Assembly (NCBI GenBank): GCA_002077045.2
Contig: KZ111170.1
Span: 172,122 to 236,121 of the forward strand
Reading direction: 5' to 3'
Length of the DNA: 64,000 bases
Origin: Rachicladosporium sp. CCFEE 5018
Taxonomy: Eukaryota; Ascomycota; Dothideomycetes; Cladosporiales; Cladosporiaceae
Shown: positions 24,258-35,025 of the stretch, one piece after another
Position numbering within the stretch: the stretch's first letter is position 1
Layout: every line of letters starts with the position of its first letter
The notes under the pieces: generated by a model
What the model saw: only the letters and a program-made list of their open reading frames with translations
The model's database searches: none
What the model was told of the DNA's origin: nothing
Program-made: the position numbers and the translations under genes

Positions 24258-25669
24258 CTACGCGTTCTCAGGACGCAGCGACCGCACAGCCTTACCGGCG
24301 CGCCAGATCTCCAGCTCGCGAATCTCCTCCATCTCCTTCTCGAACGCCTCGCGGTAGTCCGGACGACCAGCATACTCCATAGTCCGGCGCGTCTCCTCGC
24401 CGTCCTTGACGCTCTTGTACAGCTCCTGGAACAGCGGCTTCAAGTTGCTCTTGAACTTTGCGCTCCAGTCGATGGCGCCGCGGCGGGCGGTGGTGGAGCA
24501 GGCGGCGTACATGTAGTCCATTCCGTTGGCGGCGATCAATGGGTAGAGGGACTGAGTGGCCTCCTCGACGGTCTCGTTGAAGGCTTCGCTTGGGGAGTGG
24601 CCGTTCTCGCGGAGGACCTCGTATTGTGCGAGGAACATGCCGTGGATGCCGCCCACGAGGCAGCCGCGCTCGCCGTAGAGGTCAGAGTAGACTTCCTTCT
24701 CGAAGGTCGTCTCGTACATGTAGCCTGAGCCGACGGCGACGCCCATGGCGGTGGCCTTCTCGAGGGCTTTGCCAGTGACATCTTGCCAGACGGCTACGGA
24801 GGAGTTGATGCCGCGGCCCTCTTTGAAAAGGGTGCGGACAGTGCGACCGGAGCCTTTGGGCGCGACGAGGATCACGTCAATATCGGAGGGGACCTCGACT
24901 TTGGTCTGGTCTTTGAAGACGGGGGAGAAGCCGTGGGAGAAATAGAGGGTCTACGGAGCGAGTCAGCGGGTGGCGCAGTTGAAAGATTGGGCATCGCAAG
25001 CAACAGACCTTGCCCTTGGTGAGCATGGGCTTGATGTGCGGCCAAGTCTCGGATTGTGCGGCATCTGAGAGCAGGTTCATGATGATTGTGCCCTGCTTGA
25101 TCGCCTCGTCGACCTCGAACAGGTTCTTGCCCGGTTGCCACCCATCTTGAATGGCCTCCTTCCAGCTCTGACCGTTCTTCCGCACACCAACGATCACGTT
25201 CAGGCCGTTGTCGCGGAGGTTCAAGCCTTGGCCGTGACCTTGCGAGCCGTAGCCAATGAGGGCGAGGGTGTCGTTCTTGAAGTATTCCTGGTAGCTAGTG
25301 TCAGTCCCGTTTCCGAGTCGGCTGTGTAAAATGCATATTGAGCTTTGTTCGGGCCAATATACGTGTACTTACAAGGAGCTTGTCGCGTGGCCAGTCATCG
25401 CGCTCTGCACGCTGTTAGCAATTGACCTCCTGAATACCTGAAGCTCAGCGCTACGCACCAAACACCTTCTCCTTGTGCCCAGCAAAGTCAATCGTCTTCG
25501 CGCCTCTCGACTGCTGCTGGGAAATCGCAGTCGCAGTCTTCGCTGCCGGCAGGAGGGTAGGTCTGCTCGCGGCGTTGACAGCGGACACGAATGTCCTCTG
25601 CTGCACGCGAGGCGCGCTCAGCTGCTTCAACGAGCTGCGGAGAGCTCGGGATGCATTTTTGGAAGCCAT
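24258..25669 (-). CDS. ILV5: Ketol-acid reductoisomerase (acetohydroxyacid reductoisomerase), copy A
   Basis: Four exons, 25669-25459, 25404-25373 (32 nt), 25287-25009 and 24950-24258, encode 404 residues, the usual fungal length. The N-terminus (MASKNASRALRSSLKQL...) is a basic, Ser/Ala-rich mitochondrial presequence. The NADPH-binding Rossmann loop is LALIGYGSQGHGQGLNLRDN. The catalytic C-terminal knotted domain shows DLYGERGCLVGGIHGMF and the SPSEAFNETVEEATQSLYPLI helix. The enzyme isomerises and reduces acetolactate or acetohydroxybutyrate in valine, isoleucine and leucine synthesis; in yeast Ilv5 also helps maintain mtDNA. All exons are open and conserved. It is one of two intact copies in the window, with identical exon lengths. 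Confidence 0.97.
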
Positions 25670-26664
25670 TGTGTCTTTCGTAGGGAGTGGAGAGGTGTTG
25701 CGATAGGTCTTATGCAGTGTATTGAATGTTTTGTGACTGGAAAAGACACTTTTCGACCTCGCATGCCCGAGATCGGCGGCTGCGGTCCGAGCTTGCCTGT
25801 CTCACGTTCATGGGCGAGATCAAGTTGGCATGGCAGACTTCACAACCCTTCCTTCTTCATTTCAGCAAGCGATACAGTCACTCATTGACATGTCCAGTTG
25901 CAGGAGGCTAAAAGCTGGAGCGCGGCTCGCCGACTGGATGATCTCGCCTGCAACAGCGAAACCAGCCGATGAGTCTCGCCCTGACCCTCTCCCTTTAGTA
26001 CGCCAGCAGTAAGGAAGCATGGCCTGTAGTGCAATGGAGCTCCCACTGTCCTTTTTTCATCTCACAGTCATATCTCGCGTTCTTCGCAGTTCCAATGTCA
26101 ACGCGAATCGCCACATTTGCTTCCCGCACACTGGCCAAGAAGTCAATATTCGGCCTCCACTCGCTGAGAGCTTCGTCACCTGGTACGCTCCGCGAGGAAG
26201 CGCTACAATAGCCCGCACAGCGGGATATCGGTCTCGATCCATTCGCACGGTGCGTTATGGTTGACTCAATGCGTCAATCCTATGCCATGCCACCGTGCTG
26301 TACCTGCATATATCGCATACACGGCCCCAGCCGAGCCAGCTCCTTCTGCTTTGTAATGCACTCGTTGGTCTCGTCCGGGACCCCAAATATCATTGAAGCA
26401 GTGTGCAGATGCACAGGAAGTTTGATGATGTGCAAGAGTAGATCATTGGCACTATCTCACCGGACTTAGCTGGTTGCATAATAGCCTTGCTCGCGCAGTT
26501 GTCCTCTTTGGGACGTTCAGTGCAAGCTACACTACCCAGGTAGTCAGCTATGCGAACGCAAGGTCCATAAGGTCTGCTATGCGAATAACTATAAGTTCCT
26601 CAATGACCATCAACCTAGAGCATTCCATCTCGCACACCTCTCCCTCACTTCTCCCTTCGCTCCA
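25670..26664. other. Intergenic, divergent promoter region of ILV5 copy A and the NmrA-like gene
   Basis: There is no supported gene. Pyrimidine-rich leader sequence lies directly before 26665. Confidence 0.5.
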
Positions 26665-27915
26665 ATGGCCTCCAAACTCATCGTCGTCGTCGGTGCCACG
26701 GGCTCCCAAGGCAGCGCCGTAATCTCCTATGTCCAGTCCCACGAACCCAGCTGGAAGATCCGTGGCCTGACCCGTAATGTCTCCTCCGAGGCATCCCAAG
26801 CCCTAGCTTCCAAAGGCGTCGAGATGATCACGGCCAACTCCAACGACCTCAGCTCCCTCGAATCAGCTTTCACGGGCGCAAACTACATCTACGCCTACAC
26901 AGACTTCGGCACTATCATGGGCGACTGTATGGGCCGCTTTGCCAAGGGCGAAGTGTCACCGCCTATCGGACTGGAAGCTAACAAGATCGAGCAGCAGCAT
27001 GGGCGAAATATCGCTGATGCTGCTGCGGGCGTTCCAGGGCTGGAGAGACTGGCGTTCAGCTATCAGGCTAGTGTCGAGAAGTTGAGTCAGGGAAAGTACA
27101 CCAAGTCTTATCATTTCGAGGCGAAAGCGAGCATCGCGAAGTATATGCTCGCGCACCAGGGACTGAAGGGCAAAGTGTCGCTGTGTCAGCTGGGTGTGTT
27201 TAACACCAACGCCATCAAGCTCTCAGATTTCTTCGGTATCCGGAAGGTGAGCCCCTTGATCCCCAGCACAGCGCAGCGCACACACTGATTTGACATCCAG
27301 CAACCTGATGGCTCAGCCCTCTGGTCTCCTCCCCTAGCCGCTACCACACTCCTCCCCTGGATCGATATCGAAGCAGATCTCGGCAGCTACGTCACCTCCC
27401 TGATCGCCTTGCCACGAGCACCCATCGAAGTCCTCTGCGTAAGCGAATGGCTTACCGGCGTCCAATGGCTCGAGCTCTGGAGCAAGCATACCGGCATTCT
27501 CGCGCGCTACGAGGCTTCCGATGGCATCCACAAGGCTATGGAGCCGACTGGGATTGCGGAGCAGATGTCGCAGACGATGCGGTTTATGGATGAGTTTGGG
27601 ATGAAGGTGCAGGAGCCGGGGGTGCTGATGCCGGAAGATGTGAGTTGCTCCTGGGCGTAGTTGCTGTGAGGGAGATGATGCTGATGTGTCTGCTAGCTTG
27701 CGAAGGAGGGCGTCGCCGTGCAGCAGACCAAGGTGGCGGATTATATTGCGAGGGAGGACTGGTCGAGTATCGTTGTTGATGAGAGCACGGCACAGAACGC
27801 GCGAGGAGGCAATCTCGCGCCCGAGGTACGGAATTACACAGCATTCAGATCAGACACGCAATCAAAACAGCCAAGATGCCACTCAATCCACCTTTCATGC
27901 GCCCCGGAACCGTGA
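26665..27915 (+). CDS. NmrA-like family NAD(P)-binding protein
   Basis: Exons 26665-27246, 27301-27639 and 27697-27915 give about 379 residues. The start MASKLIVVVGATGSQGSAVI carries the GxxGxxG dinucleotide-binding motif of NmrA-like atypical short-chain dehydrogenases. ALASKGVEMITANSNDLSSLESAF and the later NIADAAAGVPGLERLAFSYQ and KASIAKYMLA blocks are family-typical. Members act as NAD(P)-sensing regulators or as reductases; there is no evidence here for which. The last exon ends in a poorly conserved tail (NYTAFRSDTQSKQ...) and overlaps the 3' end of the convergent nuclease gene by 71 bp. A donor at GAG/GTACGG near 27823 could give a different C-terminus. Confidence 0.85.
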
Positions 27916-29615
27916 GTGCTCCCGCAGTAGATGCAGCTGAGGCAGTCGCTGTCGGCGACGCGCTACTCGTCGCTGTACCCATGCCAGAAGATCTTGTAGT
28001 GCTCGCAGTCTGCGCAGCAGATGTACTCGTCGAAGTCGACGGTGCGACCTTGATATCATAGCTCACTGACACGTCTTTTTCGTTTGTCCATCCAATGAAG
28101 TGGATGTCGCCGTAATCGTCCTCCAAGTCCACCGACGCGTTCGCTTTGCTGCCTGTGCTACCCGCGCTGACGTTCGCGAGATACTCGCCATCGTCGTCCA
28201 CGATCGCGCCGGAGACGATGCTGCCTTGCGTGATGTCGTAGTCGAGGGTGTAGGTGCCTGGCGTGTCTTGGTCTTTGGTCAAGTCGATAAGTAGGGCGTT
28301 CTGCGAGCTTTGATTGCCGAAGAGCGATGCAGCTAGGAGACTCGTGTTGCCGTTCTGTAGCAGCACGCCATTGGGCTCGGCACGCTTATCGAGTCGCTCA
28401 AGTGGATACTTCGAGCAGTCGATATTCTTCAACACAATCCGGTACTGCCCACCTCTGACCAAGTTGCCGAGTTTGATCTGCTCTGACAGCAAAGTGTTGT
28501 AGTATGTACCCTGCTAGTCATTTTACCACGACGGAACGCACACGATGTTGGCGCCACTACCGCCTTCATCTGTACTGGCAAAGGGGAACTCATCGCAGTT
28601 CGTGCCAGGTGGACAGGTGATCCTGGTCGGCCCGGCACAGCCAGCAGCTCTTCGATTTGAAGCTTTCGCTCGCCGCAATGCTTGGCCAGTGTCTTTCTTT
28701 AGTGTCACGATTGCGGAATTTGGATCAGTGGTGGATGAGCTGCCAGCAGTGCCTTTGCACATGTTCTCGTAGATCTCATCGAGGAAGTCTTCGGCGTAGG
28801 GGAAGATCAAAGAGGGAACGCACTCCTCAGCGCAGAAGTAGTCGCCGTCCTCGTCTACGCAGCGTTGCGCTTCTGGGGCGCATTGAAGACTGTTACCGCA
28901 GCAAGTATAGCCCTCGTCTGCGCAGCCAGCGCCGTTAGCGCAGCAGGTTTGGCCGACATCACAGACGCCGGAGCCGCAACACGTCTCGCCGATCCTAGCG
29001 CACTTGCTGGATGCTGGCTTAGTGGTGGCATGATTCATCAGGAGCGGCGTGCGTACGAGCTATACAGACAGCATGTAGACCCGTCGATACAGCTGCCCGA
29101 GCTGTCAGCGCAGCAGTATGAGCCCACCGGGGCGCAACTACTGGATGCCAGACAGCAGGTCTCGCCGATCGAGCAGCCGTGAGCATTATCGCCTTGACAG
29201 CAGAAGGTGCCAGCTATGGCACAGTGTATGCCGTCTGCGCACTGCGTCGTGTTAGTGTACTGTTGCGTCTTGATCAGGGACCCGATACTCGTACCGGCGT
29301 GGTGCCAGGTTCGCACTCGAGCGCTCTTGTGGTGAGGTTGGCTAGACTAGCTAGTGGTTCGAGACTATCCAAGGCCAGGAAGCTGCGAACGAGTCGCTCC
29401 TGAGGAGCGAATGCCGAGAAGCTTGTGAGATGCTGCTGAGCTCCGGGATTATGTCCCAACGCGACGTTGAATGTCGTTGCGAATGCTATCGACAACAGGA
29501 ACCTAGCCAGTATGACCAACACCCTGTCGTAGATCACCGGTACAGTTACTAGCAGCAGCGGATCTAAACGAGTGGACGTCCTGTTCGTGTACATGTATTC
29601 ATGCAAGACTGACAT
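27845..29615 (-). pseudogene. Secreted cysteine-rich, GPI-anchored protein with a NucA/NucB-type nuclease domain, interrupted by two in-frame stops
   Basis: Minus-strand exons 29615-29295, 29241-29066 and 29006 onward join in frame. They encode a hydrophobic N-terminus (VLVILARFLLSIAFA), then tandem cysteine pairs (GETCC, CCADSSG, GQTCC, YTCCGN), then CDEFPFASTDEGG, which I take as the NucA/NucB deoxyribonuclease signature. The frame then meets TAA (28523-28525) and TAG (28514-28516), four codons apart. It continues in the same frame (QGTYYNTLL..., about 220 residues) to a Ser/Thr-rich region and a hydrophobic GPI-type tail ending at 27845. The interrupted spot lines up with the N-x-x-QG part of the nuclease fold, so two nonsense changes seem likelier than an intron. 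A 33-bp intron would be unusually short. Secreted nuclease activity is inferred from the family. Confidence 0.65.
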
Positions 29616-30372
29616 TCAGCGACGCGCTGAGGCCTGAGCGAACTCAGCCGTACAAGTACTACACTCATACAAGCCAGATGTGAATGGAGTCATAACATCG
29701 TGGCCTGATCGCCAGGGGGTCCGACACCTGTTGTACGCTGGATTGGGCGCAACTATTGGTTCCCCTCAAGCCACAAGTCTTGGGTGCTACTTAACGAGTA
29801 GCTCGTCAAGGCACCGGTGAGGCAGTGCTGATACAGCGCTGCATCACGCAGGACATGGTGACCACACTCCTGTCCACGAGCCAGCATAGCTATCTCGGAA
29901 TGCAGCAGGCGGTTGGTCTGCGCGTATCAATGGCTAGATAGGAGCGTACTGGGCTGAGGTTGCGAAGCGGAGAGACTTCGAAATGCACAATTGCGCGCCT
30001 CGGCGCTTCCGCCTGAGGCAGCAAGGCAACTCAAGTCGAACGAAGGGCGGCCTCAATCTTCTTAGCCAATTGAAGCGCTTTCAGTCCATTGCAACAAGGC
30101 GCACACTTGCTACACGTAGCAATGCGACCACAAGTCTTTCTGCGCCTCATGCAAGGTGAGGCATGTCTGTGCTTACGGCTGTGCCGTCGTCGAGCACTGC
30201 ACACATAGTGGTAGCCATTATTTCCTAAGTTCACTCTCCTCATCAGCCCGTACTTTACTCCGTCAAAGCAACGTCGATTGCGCATAGTCATCATCCACCA
30301 GTGTGATTCGTAGGGCTTTTCAAAGGCGACCTGGCTGTAAATCTGATCTACGCAACTGGCTGCCACTCTGGA
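29616..30372. other. Intergenic, divergent promoters of the nuclease-like gene and the helicase
   Basis: No supported gene or repeat is present. Confidence 0.5.
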
Positions 30373-32902
30373 ATGTCCAAACCACCTGTCGAGGCCGGCA
30401 CAACCGACAATACCGAAGCTACGACAGATGAGCACAGGCTCCATACAAAGCTGGCATCGCCTTTTCCTGATATTACATCTTCGAACAAAACCTTCGATGT
30501 TTACGCACGACCCTTCATCCCATACCAGTTCAAGTCAATCAACGATCTCCCAGCTGTGAACTATCCGAGCGAAGGCGTAACTTGGATCGAGTTCGAGGAC
30601 TATGTGCGAACATTTGCTGGTTCAGCGTTCCTCCCTAAAGACTCCTCTGGAGTGAAGGTCGAGGATGCAGCTGCCAAGCTTGCACGAAGCGAGCTTTGCG
30701 CTGAGAACTACCGATACTACTTCTTAGATCTGTTGGTACGTGAAGTCGATGCAGCGCGGAATAATTGTATAGAGCACGCACTATACAATGTGCCACTACA
30801 ACGAGCGCGAAACGACCCGAGACCGTTCATGTACTGGCTAGACGTGCCTGGGTTGACCGAGTCGACACTCCAGATCGAAGTTGGGGACCAAGTCGCGCTC
30901 CGCCAGCTTGGCGCGCAATATGCTCCAAACGTCGCACCCTACGGCACTACTATACAATATGATGCTGTGGTCTGGGGGATCCAGCGTAGTCAAGGCAGGG
31001 TCACTCTGAGGATCGACAACCTCTTCTGGCAGTCCGGTCTGTTCAATGTCTCTTTCTCGGTGCAGCCTTTCCGGATCAAGGCATTGCACACTGCTGTTTC
31101 GAAGTCTCATACATGCCTGTCTGACGATAGCGATGGCTGGCTGCGATCGATGTTGTTCCCACGACTAGCCGACGGTGTGATGCAGCGATCACTGGGTAAC
31201 GGGAGATTTGACATCAAAGCTATTGATCCGTTGCTGAACTATGAGCAGCTCAAGGCAGCGTATACTGTTGTGCACAGTGATTGGGGCACAGTACCATACC
31301 TGATCTCCGGTCCGCCCGGGACTGGTAAGACGAAAACGCTAATTGAGCTGGCGTTGCAGTTGCTCCTTACCGATAGCGACGCGCACCTCATAGTGTGTGC
31401 GCCCAGCGATCCCGCATCCGACACTCTGACTTCGCGACTATTGCCCCATCTTAAGCCAAGGGAGCTTCTGCGGTTGCACTCTCCTTCTCGTAGTTTCGCG
31501 GAAGTGCCAGACTCCCTTCTACCTTACTCATGCATCGACAATGGCACGTTCAGCCTCCCATCATTCGCCGACTTGATGAGATTGAAGATTGTGGTGGTCA
31601 CTTGTCGTGACGCAGACATACTGAGTTCCGCACGAGTCAGCAATCGCGACCTGTTCCATCTCGAGCGGAGCATGATCGCGGCACTACATCCCGGCATGAA
31701 GTACCCTGGCAAGAACGACGAGGTAACGAAGCTGCACTGGACCGCTCTACTCCTTGACGAGGCAGCTCAAGCGACTGAGCCGGAAGCTCAAATACCCTTG
31801 AATGTGGTCGCACCACCCTTGGGAGAAGACAATCGATATGCTACAGCCTCGCCACTCGTTGTCATGGCAGGCGATCAACACCAACTCGGGCCGCGTACCT
31901 CTTCCAAGATTCCTGCTCTCCAGCTCTCCCTCTTCGAACGCCTCTTCCAGCGCCCTCTGTATCGTGATCATCCCTTGGCACGCTCCTCCGGGACACAGCC
32001 TCGTCTCACTGCTTCAATGCTGCCCATGATACGCCCACCATTCACTAACCTGATACGAAACTACCGCTCTCACACTGCGATTCTTGCAGTCCCATCGAAA
32101 CTCTTCTACAACGATACACTCGAGCCCGAAGCCTCGAACACGGACTCACTGCTCTCGTGGTCTGGCTGGCACGGCGCTCGTTGGCCAGTACTCTTCGCTG
32201 TCAACACCGCTTCAGACGAGATAGAGCGAGATGGAGGCGGCTGGTATCATGTCCGCGAAGCCAATATGGCGATCACCTACGCCAGGTCTTTCCTTGCCGA
32301 ACAGCTACTCAGTCAACGCGAGGTCTGCATCATGTCACCATTCGCCGCTCAAGTCAAGCTTCTACGTCGTCTCGCACGCGAAGCGAAGCTCTGGGATGTC
32401 AACATTGGTCCGCTCGAAGCTTTCCAAGGCCTGGAAAGTCGAGTAGTCATTCTATGTACCACGAGAACAAGGTATCGCTTCATCGAGCAAGACCTGGCGA
32501 AAGGACTCGGAGTGATCCATGAGCGCAGACGAGTGAATGTGGCACTTACCAGAGCGAAGGAGGGATTGGTGGTCATTGGAAAATGGCGAAGTGCTCGGAA
32601 ACGACGAGTGGTGGAAGGACTGGCTGGGTTTTGTGGCAAGGAACGGGTTGTGGGAAGCAGGGAAGGGTGCGAGCACCCAGAAGGGCTTCGATTGGGGTGA
32701 TGGTGAATCGCTCGGCAGATTGGAGAAGAGGTTAGCGATGGAGGACAAGGCGAAGCGAGGAGAGCCAGGAGGGCACGCACGAGAGCTCGGTATCGGCCAC
32801 GGCGCTGACAGCAGACTGTGGGCGTCCGGTGTTGCGGTCGAGAACGCGCTGCGATCTCTTGAGCTCGTCGATGCGGTGGACGGGCACTCTGACTCTGCGT
32901 AG
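30373..32902 (+). CDS. Superfamily 1 helicase of the Upf1/Mov10-like group, frameshifted near the 3' end
   Basis: A long uninterrupted exon starts MSKPPVEAGTTDN. Motifs in order: GPPGTGKT (Walker A, about residues 313-320), VVTCRDAD, LLLDEAAQATEPE (motif II), VVMAGDQHQLGP (motif III), LIRNYRSHTAIL (motif IV), EAFQGLESRVVIL and RRVNVALTRAKEGL (motif VI). This is the SF1B signature of RNA/DNA helicases such as Mov10, SDE3 and Upf1; the N-terminal half is less conserved. As sequenced, the frame ends at 32700 with an atypical arginine-rich tail. Leaving out one A of the AAAA run at 32580-32583 moves to a frame with GNGEVLGNDEWWKDWLGF, which ends at 32902. That wording is what usually follows motif VI in these proteins, so one inserted base is likely, either real or an assembly error. 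Confidence 0.88.
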
Positions 32903-33729
32903 AGCCCCAAGACCTAGCGAAGTCAGAATAGGCTCCATGATGCACGTGTGCGGTCACGTGCGCTCCGCAGCCTAGGATCGATAGACGTGAAGTTAAACTA
33001 GACTTCGACGTGTCCGGGGGGGTGTACGAAAGTCTCTCTGTACATCGCTGATGCCTTCCGCGTGCTTGCGATTCACAAATCGTAAGCGGCCACATAATTC
33101 ATGACTCTAGATCACAACTTGCAATCAATCTCGCATACAACCTCGTACCGAGACATGTTCCATCTCACCGGCACTTCTCCCGCCCTCCGAACAAGCTCAT
33201 CCCCTGCACGATCCAACGTCCAAGCTCTCCGCGAAAAGACACTTGACAGCTCGAAATTCGCTCCCGTCAGCCAATCGTGCCACTTCTGCACCGCACGTCC
33301 TGAAAGCCACCGCATTCCGAGGATACCGACGTCACGCCCCGGTACCTGTCAGATTACCTACTACATACACCGGTGGATGGCGCGTGACCGCAGATGTAAC
33401 GCTATCTTGTGGCTGGCTGGGGAGGAGATACCGTATCGCAAGCGCCCGGTATGATGTCTGTCGGAGATTTGGTGAGATGTGCCGGACGGAGTGTGGTATG
33501 TGGAGAGTGAGTTTTAGGGATGATAGGGATGTCTCTTGTTGATTCATCATTCACTCTCCTTTACCTACGTGAGAGGGATTACGCTGTGTTTGGTGTCGAG
33601 ATGCTCTGTCCCGATCGGTGATCTCAGAGGGAACGCGCTGCACCTGCACAACGACCATCAGCCCTATCGAAGATAGCGGGAAGTTCGCGCTTATCTGGAT
33701 ATCGCGATATCGCAGAGCCGCAGACATTC
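32903..33729. other. Intergenic between helicase and kinase
   Basis: Only short frames are present on both strands (for example 33101..33454 +). None shows a domain or splicing support. Confidence 0.5.
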
Positions 33730-35025
33730 ATGATGGCAGCAATCCAAGGCTCATCGCCGCCAGGTGCGAGACCACTGGCTCTGCGAACATACAGCGAAAT
33801 GCCACCGGACGCGCCAGGCGTTGAGACACACACGCGACACAAATCGACTTCGATGAATGTGCATCTCGCGAAACTCACAGTCCCGGTCAGCGAACGCATC
33901 AATACGCCAACACGATCAAGTCCGATCGCAAAACACCGCGGATCTCTGAGTCCGACCACACCGACGCCAATTCGAAGGATTCGCGGCTCAAGCGCAATCA
34001 CGCCGCCGGTGTCTCCGACGTCTCCAAGGACCAGCTGCGACACCTTGGACGATCAACCCGGCATCCTCCACTACGACTTCTCGAAGCTTGACTACGAGCT
34101 CTCCCGCGCGCGACAACTCGGCTCAGGACTCTGGAGCAACGTCTACCTTGCCGAGCCCACAGCCCCAGCACCTCTATCGACCACCCCGGACCTTCCAACC
34201 CCGCCCGTCACGCCTCAGAGGAGCCGAGAAGCGCCTTGTGCTGGCGTGTACGCCGTCAAGGTCCCGATCCGGAAGGATGCGATCAAGGTCTTGCACCACG
34301 AAGCCGAGATCCTGACTTTCCTGCAGCGAGGAGACTGCGCATCGCAGTACATCGTGCCCTTTTACGGCCTAGACCCACGCAACAACGCTCTTGTCTGCGA
34401 AGCCGTGATCGGGGGCTCGGTGGAGGACTTGACGAAACGACTCGGCCACATGACAGAAGTTTCGCGGCATCTGGAGCTTGTCTCGATATTCCCTCGGTTG
34501 GCGAGCGACCTCGTAGCCGGTTTGGAGTTCATTCACTCGGCGGGGATCATCCACGCAGATATCAAACCCGCGAACATCCTGCTAGATATCTCAGACCACT
34601 ACAGCCTCCCTGCGCCCGTAATCCGAGCCCGCTACATCGACTTCTCCGCGTCCTTCCCCAGCACCTCCGCCCCACCCCCCTTCGGCGGCGCAGGCACATG
34701 GGATTACCTCGCCCCAGAACTCCTTCGCCCCACAGCCATCCCTTCCATGGCTTCTGACGTCTGGAGCCTAGGCATCACGCTGCTGTCCGTCATTGTTCTG
34801 GGTTCGCCTTACGCGGCTGCTTGTGGTGGGAATTTGTTCATGTTGCGGGAGGCCGTTAAGGCTGGGGATCCTTTGGGGTTTGCGAGGATGGATCCTGTGG
34901 CGCAGAAGCGGATGCAGGCTGTGCAGGAGTTTATTGATTGTTGTAAGATGGCTCTGGCGAAGGATGTGGGGAAGCGGGCGACGGTGGAGGGGTGGAGGGG
35001 GTGGATTGGGCGGAGGGGGTTGTAG
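33730..35025 (+). CDS. Divergent serine/threonine protein kinase with a disordered N-terminus
   Basis: A single exon of 431 residues. Residues 1 to about 110 are Ser/Pro/Thr-rich and disordered. The kinase fold starts at LGSGLWSNVYLAEP (glycine-rich loop); AVKVPIRKDAIKVLHHEAEIL gives the VAIK-type lysine and helix-C glutamate. The catalytic loop is IIHADIKPANILLD (HAD instead of HRD, about residue 275, with Asp, Lys and Asn retained). The magnesium motif is DFS rather than DFG (YIDFSAS, about 304). LAPELLRP replaces APE, and DVWSLGITLL is the helix F block. The overall look is like a set of small filamentous-fungal kinases of unknown role. It may still be active, since the metal-binding Asp is present. 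Either Met of the MM pair can be the start. Confidence 0.9.
   Translation: MMAAIQGSSPPGARPLALRTYSEMPPDAPGVETHTRHKSTSMNVHLAKLTVPVSERINTPTRSSPIAKHRGSLSPTTPTPIRRIRGSSAITPPVSPTSPRTSCDTLDDQPGILHYDFSKLDYELSRARQLGSGLWSNVYLAEPTAPAPLSTTPDLPTPPVTPQRSREAPCAGVYAVKVPIRKDAIKVLHHEAEILTFLQRGDCASQYIVPFYGLDPRNNALVCEAVIGGSVEDLTKRLGHMTEVSRHLELVSIFPRLASDLVAGLEFIHSAGIIHADIKPANILLDISDHYSLPAPVIRARYIDFSASFPSTSAPPPFGGAGTWDYLAPELLRPTAIPSMASDVWSLGITLLSVIVLGSPYAAACGGNLFMLREAVKAGDPLGFARMDPVAQKRMQAVQEFIDCCKMALAKDVGKRATVEGWRGWIGRRGL

Larger units (their letters stand above)
20840..25700. repeat. Segmental duplication, copy A (direct repeat partner of 59145-64000)
   Basis: From about 20840 to at least 25700 the sequence matches 59145-64000 in the same orientation with an offset of about 38,300 bp. 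The match covers exons, introns and the 1.4 kb intergenic DNA, with scattered single-base differences and small indels. The left edge lies inside the 3' part of the Lys/Ser/Thr-rich gene, at the shared GGTAGAGGT. The right edge cannot be seen because copy B runs to the window end. Confidence 0.95.

Noticed and set aside
32349..33095. 248-codon minus-strand frame opposite the helicase 3' end
   Set aside because: It is antisense to the conserved helicase motif VI codons; no independent evidence.
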